A stretch of 54,360 nt of DNA from Bacillota bacterium (GTDB lineage: Bacteria > Bacillota > UBA4882 > UBA10575). The translations under genes and the position numbers were made by a program. The notes under the pieces are model-generated. The model saw nothing but the letters and a program-made list of their open reading frames with translations, had not been told where the DNA came from and made no database searches. The stretch covers positions 1 to 54,360 of the forward strand of contig JAAYGU010000037.1 of the NCBI GenBank assembly GCA_012727535.1, given 5' to 3'. Position 1 is the first letter of the stretch; each line of letters begins with the position of its first letter. Positions 49,920-54,360 of this stretch are shown piece after piece.

Positions 49920-51484
49920 TAACTTTTCCTCCTTTGTTTCTGACCTTCTTTCCCTTCGTTCTTCTCTTGCTCACTTAAGGCAAATTTCTTTTTTAACTCG
50001 TCAGAGAGCAGTTGCCCAATCGTGAACCCGGAAGTATCCTCTTCTGTAAATATGATCTCCGGCTCTTTGGGCAGAACTTCTTGCTCTTCCGGCGTGGTTT
50101 CTTCACTTTCGTCCAGGAAAAGATCAAAGCCCTCTTCCAGTTCATCAATCAGTTCTTGTGCCCGCTTTTTACTGCGTTTTCTCGTCTTTTTCTTCTTCGG
50201 CTCTTCTTCTAGAAACTCTTCCTCTTCTAACAACTCTTCTTCAAGTTCTTCAGAGAAATGAGGATCATCAATCTCCTCCACATCCTCGGCCGGAGAGGAA
50301 ATGAACTCATCCTCATCTACCGGTTCTTCCAAGAACGGCTCGTCGACAAACTCTTCCCCATCCTCTGTTGAAATGAGCTCTTCCCAATCCATCGTCGGGG
50401 GGGTAATGCTTTCTTCTTCGGCTAGCAACGCCTCAATTTCGGCGCTCGCCTCTTCCGCCTGCGTTTCACTCTTTATATCAATACGCCAGCCGGTAAGACG
50501 GGCGGCCAGCCGCGCGTTTTGTCCTTCTTTCCCGATGGCCAAGGATAACTGGTTATCCGGAACAATCACAATGGAACTTTTCTTACTAGGAAGCAGCTTT
50601 ACTTCCGTCACCTTCGCCGGGCTAAGTGCCCTGGTGATAAATTTCTCCGGTTCCTCATCCCATAAGATGACATCGATCTTTTCTCCTTTTAGTTCACGAA
50701 CGATCATTTGTATCCGCGAGCCTTTCGCACCAACACACGCTCCGACCGGATCAACATTGTCAAAGCGGCTATAGACGGCAACCTTGGAACGGGCTCCCGG
50801 CTCTCGGGCCACACTCATAATCTCGACGATTCCTTCCTGAATTTCAGGGACTTCCAATTCGAGCAGTCTTTTCAGCAATCCATTATTCGCCCGTGACAGA
50901 ATAATGAGCGGACTTTTCGTCCCTCGCTTGACATCGACCAGATAAGTCTTGATTCTTCGGCCTGGCTCAAAATGTTCCCCGGGAATCTGCTCATGAGGGG
51001 GGATAAAGGCCTCTGTTCTTCCTAAATCGACATAGACAGTCTTCTGTTCGAACCGTCGCACGACTCCGGTAATAATCTCACCCCGGCGGGCGTAATATTC
51101 GTTATAAATCAGATCCCGCTCCGCTTCCCGGATCTTCTGGACAACAACCTGTTTTGCCGTTTGGGCGGCAATCCGGCCGAAATCTTTGGGAAATATCTCA
51201 AATGGGACTTTATCGCCAACATTATAACGCGGATCGATCACTTTGGCTTCTGCTAGATTAATCTCGGAATTTTCATCAGCCACTTCCATGACTACTTTTT
51301 TATAAGCGTAAATATGAAACTCCCCGGTCTCCTGATCCAATTCCACCTTGATATCGGAGCTCCCTCTTTGGTCCTTTTTATAGGCTGAGGATAAAGCCGT
51401 TTCAATCGCCGAAATTAAAGTTTGCTTGGAAACTCCTTTCTCCTTTTCCAGAAGGTTTAACGCCTCTACAAACTCACGGTTCAT
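49919..51484 (-). CDS. nusA: Transcription termination/antitermination protein NusA with acidic tail
   Basis: NusA of about 521 residues. The usual domains are present: N-terminal RNA-polymerase-binding domain (1-about 130), S1 (about 135-200, RRGEIITGVVRRFEQKTVYV), KH1 (VGACVGAKGSRIQ) and KH2 (LAIGKEGQNARLAARL). From about residue 360 an additional C-terminal extension of about 160 residues follows, very rich in Glu/Asp, interrupted by one basic patch KKKKTRKRSKKR, and absent from typical Bacillota NusA of about 350-400 residues. ATG at 51484 has GGGAGG 8 nt upstream; the first ATG at 51490 is too close. Confidence 0.94.
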   Translation of the reverse strand: MNREFVEALNLLEKEKGVSKQTLISAIETALSSAYKKDQRGSSDIKVELDQETGEFHIYAYKKVVMEVADENSEINLAEAKVIDPRYNVGDKVPFEIFPKDFGRIAAQTAKQVVVQKIREAERDLIYNEYYARRGEIITGVVRRFEQKTVYVDLGRTEAFIPPHEQIPGEHFEPGRRIKTYLVDVKRGTKSPLIILSRANNGLLKRLLELEVPEIQEGIVEIMSVAREPGARSKVAVYSRFDNVDPVGACVGAKGSRIQMIVRELKGEKIDVILWDEEPEKFITRALSPAKVTEVKLLPSKKSSIVIVPDNQLSLAIGKEGQNARLAARLTGWRIDIKSETQAEEASAEIEALLAEEESITPPTMDWEELISTEDGEEFVDEPFLEEPVDEDEFISSPAEDVEEIDDPHFSEELEEELLEEEEFLEEEPKKKKTRKRSKKRAQELIDELEEGFDLFLDESEETTPEEQEVLPKEPEIIFTEEDTSGFTIGQLLSDELKKKFALSEQEKNEGKEGQKQRRKS

Positions 51485-51509
51485 CCGCATATCCTCCCTT
51501 AAACCATCC

Positions 51510-51977
51510 TTAATCTAAGTATGATAAACGAGCTTTTGCAATCAACGGCCACGGGATACTTACTTGTTCACCGTCCATCTCTAAGACGACCTCACCGTCT
51601 TCAGAGTCGGACCATCCCGCGATCCTTCCCTTAAACTTTCTTCGCCCCAAATATGGGGAATATAGTCTAAGCTCTACCCCTTCACCGTTAAACCTCTGAA
51701 AATGTTCCGGCTTAGTCAGTGGCCGCTCGATCCCGGGCGAGGAAACTTCCAGTAAGTAGGAGGTAGGGATCGGATCCTCTTCATCCAGGAGCGCACTGAA
51801 CCGTCGGCTAAAGTCCGTACAATCATCCACCCCTATACCCTCCGGATGGTCAATAAAGACCCGCAAAAGACGCTTCGACCCTTCTCTGGCCAAGCTAACC
51901 TCTACGACCTCATAACCAAGCTCACCGCCAACCTTCTCTGCCAGTTCCCAAAGGATGGTTTTTAAACTTTGGCCCAT
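51510..51977 (-). CDS. rimP: Ribosome maturation factor RimP
   Basis: 30S maturation factor, 155 residues. Two-domain protein with GYEVVEVSLAREGSKRLLRVFI, the central DFSRRFSALLDEEDPIP and YLLEVSSPGIERPL signatures. AAGGAG lies 8 nt before the ATG. First gene of the rimP-nusA-ylxR-ylxQ-infB cluster; a sigma-A promoter and a hairpin-containing leader are upstream, suggesting regulation of the whole operon at the leader. Confidence 0.95.
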   Translation of the reverse strand: MGQSLKTILWELAEKVGGELGYEVVEVSLAREGSKRLLRVFIDHPEGIGVDDCTDFSRRFSALLDEEDPIPTSYLLEVSSPGIERPLTKPEHFQRFNGEGVELRLYSPYLGRRKFKGRIAGWSDSEDGEVVLEMDGEQVSIPWPLIAKARLSYLD

Positions 51978-52075
51978 CAGTTATTCTCCTTCTTTTACCC
52001 ATTATGGTAGTAAATAGTGGTCAAGAGAAAGAGTGGGCTGCAAAGACCCACTCCTTTTGCCAAGACATTCTAATA
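51978..52075 (-). ncRNA. Probable rimP leader RNA
   Basis: The roughly 100-nt leader contains a hairpin GAGTGGG / CCCACTC (52031-52037 with 52047-52053, 9-nt loop) followed by UUUCUCUUGACCACUAUUUA. A GUGGG/CCCAC hairpin right after the promoter and before rimP is the recurrent feature of the rimP leader motif of Bacillota. Named from memory; confirmation needs a covariance-model search. Confidence 0.55.
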
Positions 52076-52080
52076 AGTTA

Positions 52081-52109
52081 AGTTTACCACAGTTTAGATC
52101 CCTTGACAA
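52081..52109 (-). promoter_or_regulatory. Sigma-A promoter of the rimP-nusA-infB operon
   Basis: Minus-strand TTGTCA (52104-52109), 17-nt spacer, TAAACT (52081-52086), about 100 nt before the rimP ATG. Confidence 0.65.
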
Positions 52110-52197
52110 GGTTACCGCCGAAAATACTTGCACCCCATACAGAAAAATGTCCTTCCCAAAATCAACGTATATCTTAGCTTCTCTCTCTGGCCATCTT

Positions 52198-53208
52198 TTA
52201 ATCCAGTAACATCTTCTCCACCGCCGGAGTCATGATGATCTGCTGCCCGGCATCGACCAACACCCCTTCGAGCCCCCGCTCCGCCAGATACTCCTCCCGC
52301 TCGCGGCCTTCGGCAGCAAAAACCGCTGTCGAATATAGATCCGCTTCGAAAGCGGTCTCGGCAATGACGATCGCGGCGAAAAGATCGGCGGGAGGATATC
52401 CGGTATAGGGGTTGAGTAGATGGGAATATCTGCGCCCATCGACTTCAAAATAGCGTTGGGTGTCGGCCGAGGTCCCAATCGCCTGTCCGGAGTTGAGTTT
52501 AATGATCCCAATCCAGTCGGCGTGACGCGGATGAGAGAGCGCCACCCGCCAGGGACCCCCACCCGGTCTTTCCCCCAAGACCCGGATGCTGCTTTCTCCG
52601 CCATTCAGTAACGCCCCACGAACCCCGGAGGCTCTTAAGATCTCCCAAGCCCGGTCCAGAGCATATCCTTTCGCTACGCCCCCTAGATCCAATTTCATCC
52701 CAGCCTGCGGTAAAAAGACGGTTTGCTTCTCCGGATCGAACTTGACGAGTGCGCTTTGGGTTAAAGGTAAGACCGACTGAATTTCCTGGACGGAGGGTAA
52801 TCTTCCTTTCCCCTGGTAACCAAAATCCCAGAGGTCAACCAAAGCCCCAATCACGGGATTGAAATAGCCCTCACTGGCTTGGGCTAATTGAAAAACCTCT
52901 TCTAAAAAAGTGAAAAGCTCCGCATTGACCGGAACCGGTGAGCGGCCAGCATTCTTGTTAATCTGAGCTAGTTCACCTACTTCCGCATCTACTAACTGAT
53001 GGATCCTACTCATTTCCCTAAAGGCCGCCTCCAGGGCGGAGGAGGTATTGGGACCATAAGCGGTAATCCGAATTAAGGTCCCAAAGAGAAAGCTACTTTT
53101 CTCTACGGGTTTTTTCTGCAAGCGGGTCCGTATTCCCCAAAGGAGGATGATTGCTAGCAACAAGATCAGCGCCGCCACCAGCACTTTCACCCACAATTTT
53201 TTGGACAA
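52198..53208 (-). CDS. apbE: FAD:protein FMN transferase (ApbE family)
   Basis: Attaches FMN covalently to Thr/Ser of exported flavoproteins, using FAD. The 336-residue product has an N-terminal membrane anchor (about 8-25, no lipobox Cys) and the ApbE core: LDLGGVAKGYALDRAWEIL, LLNGGESSIRVLG and the Mg-binding IGTSADTQRYFEVDGRRYSH region with DLYSTAVFA. TTG start with GGGGG 8 nt upstream. No Rnf, Nqr or other flavoprotein target is encoded nearby. It follows the HD-GYP gene after a terminator. Confidence 0.92.
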   Translation of the reverse strand: MSKKLWVKVLVAALILLLAIILLWGIRTRLQKKPVEKSSFLFGTLIRITAYGPNTSSALEAAFREMSRIHQLVDAEVGELAQINKNAGRSPVPVNAELFTFLEEVFQLAQASEGYFNPVIGALVDLWDFGYQGKGRLPSVQEIQSVLPLTQSALVKFDPEKQTVFLPQAGMKLDLGGVAKGYALDRAWEILRASGVRGALLNGGESSIRVLGERPGGGPWRVALSHPRHADWIGIIKLNSGQAIGTSADTQRYFEVDGRRYSHLLNPYTGYPPADLFAAIVIAETAFEADLYSTAVFAAEGREREEYLAERGLEGVLVDAGQQIIMTPAVEKMLLD

Positions 53209-53246
53209 ACCTTTTACCCCCGTTCCCCCCTGTACTACATAGAAAA

Positions 53247-53265
53247 ATTAAGACCCTCATGGGTC
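53247..53265 (-). terminator. Terminator after the HD-GYP gene
   Basis: A 5-bp stem GACCC / GGGTC (53252-53256, 53261-53265) with a 4-nt loop, followed by UUAAUUUUU on the minus strand. It overlaps the stop of the HD-GYP gene. Confidence 0.7.
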
Positions 53266-54142
53266 ATGGTATCGTCTCCAAACTTTTCTGTAAAACCGTC
53301 ACCTCTCCACTCCGCTGGAGACGAAGTTGAATCTGGCGTAGTTGCTCGACCCCGATCGCTGCTAAGGCTTGCGTACATTTTGGACAGAATTGTTTCCCAG
53401 TCAGACTTAAAATTTCATGAAAGGCCTCTTCCATCGTACGCGCTGGACGATAGGGACGATCGCTGGTCATGGCATCAAGAGCGTCGGCCACGGCAAAAAT
53501 ACGGGCGGTGAGGGGAATTCTCTCCCCCTTTAATCCTTGCGGATAACCATGGCCATCATAGCGTTCATGGTGGTATAAGATAATCCGCGCCGCGTTTTTT
53601 AAGAAATCAACCTGGTTGACAATCTCATAACCCAACTCGGGATGGCGCTTGATCGCTTCCCACTCCTCAGGCAATAGTTTGGCCTTTTTACGTAGGATTT
53701 CGTCAGGGATACCAATCTTGCCAATATCATGAAGAAACCCAGCCCATGTTAGTTTGCGTAAATCTGCTTCCTTAAGTCCCATCTGTTTGGCGAGCGCAGT
53801 CGCATAACCAGCTACCCGTACTGAATGCCCCCAGGTTTCATGTTCCCGATAGTCCAGAGCGTAAATAAGCGCCTTAAGGGTTCCCTCATAAGTTTTGTGC
53901 AATTCTTCCTGACCTTGTGGTGAAAGTTGATTGTTTCGTTCTTTAGGAGAAACAGACCGCTGAGCGCGGAAGATTAAATAAGTTAAGACTAAGACAGAGA
54001 AAGTTAATAATATTAACAAAACATAGACTAAGTAGGCATGGGCGTCCGGAGTTTGGCGAAGAATGATCTGACCCAAGTAAACGGCAGACAAGAAGATTAA
54101 ACTGAGCAAGATCAATTCGGCAATCAATAGTTTTTTATTCAT
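53264..54142 (-). CDS. HD-GYP domain membrane protein
   Basis: Protein of 292 residues: two N-terminal membrane helices (about 5-25 and 36-58, VYVLLILLTFSVLVLTYLIF) and a cytoplasmic HD-GYP domain (about 90-270). The domain motifs are complete: GHSVRVAGYA, FLHDIGKIGIPDEIL, YHHERYDGHGYP and FAVADALDAMTSDRPYR. HD-GYP proteins hydrolyse cyclic-di-GMP or related nucleotides; no sensory domain is attached, so the regulated signal is unknown. ATG start only 4 nt downstream of a preceding stop, indicating an operon with the gene at the right edge. Confidence 0.88.
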   Translation of the reverse strand: MNKKLLIAELILLSLIFLSAVYLGQIILRQTPDAHAYLVYVLLILLTFSVLVLTYLIFRAQRSVSPKERNNQLSPQGQEELHKTYEGTLKALIYALDYREHETWGHSVRVAGYATALAKQMGLKEADLRKLTWAGFLHDIGKIGIPDEILRKKAKLLPEEWEAIKRHPELGYEIVNQVDFLKNAARIILYHHERYDGHGYPQGLKGERIPLTARIFAVADALDAMTSDRPYRPARTMEEAFHEILSLTGKQFCPKCTQALAAIGVEQLRQIQLRLQRSGEVTVLQKSLETIP

Positions 54143-54146
54143 GTGC

Positions 54147-54360
54147 TCATCCCTGTCTATTTGTAGATTGGTATCCTTCCCTGGAAAACATCCTGGCTTG
54201 ATCTTTTAGAAACACCAAAAAACCTTCTGCACTAGGTGAGTATTTTATAAAAATAAGCAAAAAGAAAAGTTGCCGAATCCCGAGGGTAAGAAAGAAGAAA
54301 GGATTCAACAACTTCCATCCCTTGTTTATCCTAAAGCTCTCGGTTTTTCGATTGCTCTCT
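54147..54360 (-). CDS. C-terminal end of an unrecognised membrane protein
   Basis: An open minus-strand frame from the window edge to a TGA at 54147-54149, about 70 codons. It has a hydrophobic segment (NPFFFLTLGIRQLFFLLIFI) followed by a polar tail. The 4-nt distance to the HD-GYP start supports a real coupled gene. No family recognised; the rest lies outside. Confidence 0.5.
   Translation of the reverse strand, partial: ESNRKTESFRINKGWKLLNPFFFLTLGIRQLFFLLIFIKYSPSAEGFLVFLKDQARMFSREGYQSTNRQG

Noticed and set aside
50301-50774. Plus-strand Ser-rich open frame opposite nusA
   Set aside because: Produced by antisense reading of the acidic Glu/Asp-rich tail; not a gene.
1-54360. CRISPR, tRNA, rRNA, insertion sequences, prophage
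   Set aside because: No repeat-spacer pattern, cloverleaf-like segment, transposase or phage gene is seen in the reading.

Overview
The window comes from a spore-forming member of the Bacillota, most likely a Clostridia- or Limnochordia-type lineage. The evidence is the set of sporulation genes (spo0A, spoIVB, spoIVFA/spoIVFB, ytfJ), a Leu T-box in front of leuS, an L27 with the Prp-cleaved N-terminal extension next to the prp protease, and Firmicute gene orders throughout. I see no rRNA, tRNA, CRISPR array, insertion sequence or prophage. Nearly all genes lie on the minus strand; the plus-strand exceptions are a glycoside-hydrolase-like gene, a response regulator, rqcH and a PHP phosphatase.

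Layout, read along the window. 1-6254: nfo (partial), a MraY-like GT4 enzyme, a GT2 glycosyltransferase, an MctB-like protein, SteA, Spo0A and SpoIVB, linking cell-envelope functions to the sporulation regulator and the SpoIVB signalling protease. 6341-22870: T-box/leuS, rsfS, yqeK, an RRM protein, nadD-proA-proB, a small Cys-rich protein, obgE, rpmA-prp-rplU, the RNase E/G gene, the two radical-SAM-associated proteins and spoIVFB/spoIVFA. 22871-31096: an accessory stretch with a large glycoside-hydrolase-like gene, ferredoxin, an orphan receiver protein, ytfJ, a DUF2953 protein and a Ca2+ P-type ATPase. 31096-43190: rqcH, an orphan TRAP binding protein, a zinc-protease-like lipoprotein, argS, comM-like, yraN, an FlhB-tail protein, a FliK/YlqG-like protein, rnhB, DAP dehydrogenase and a PHP phosphatase. 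43190-52110: ribF, truB, nrnA, rbfA, infB, ylxQ, ylxR, nusA and rimP, the canonical translation/transcription operon. 52198-54360: apbE, an HD-GYP protein and the end of an unrecognised membrane protein.

The strongest anomalies are two genes in which one in-frame TAA splits an otherwise uninterrupted reading frame. In infB (47634-47636) the TAA takes the place of the Lys of the conserved domain-II motif G-K-[IV]-R. In the glycoside-hydrolase-like gene (23347-23349) it splits the N-terminal domain. infB is essential, so consensus error, strain polymorphism or ochre readthrough/suppression must be separated.

Regulatory features readable directly include sigma-H-like promoters before spo0A and obgE, a sigma-F-like element before spoIVB, and strong sigma-A promoters before leuS, rplU, rimP, argS and rqcH. 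The first two of those sigma-A promoters have a TTGACA -35 hexamer that contains the TGA stop of the preceding gene. Leaders are the leuS T-box (CUC specifier), a probable L21 leader and a probable rimP leader. TTG starts supported by a ribosome binding site are unusually frequent.
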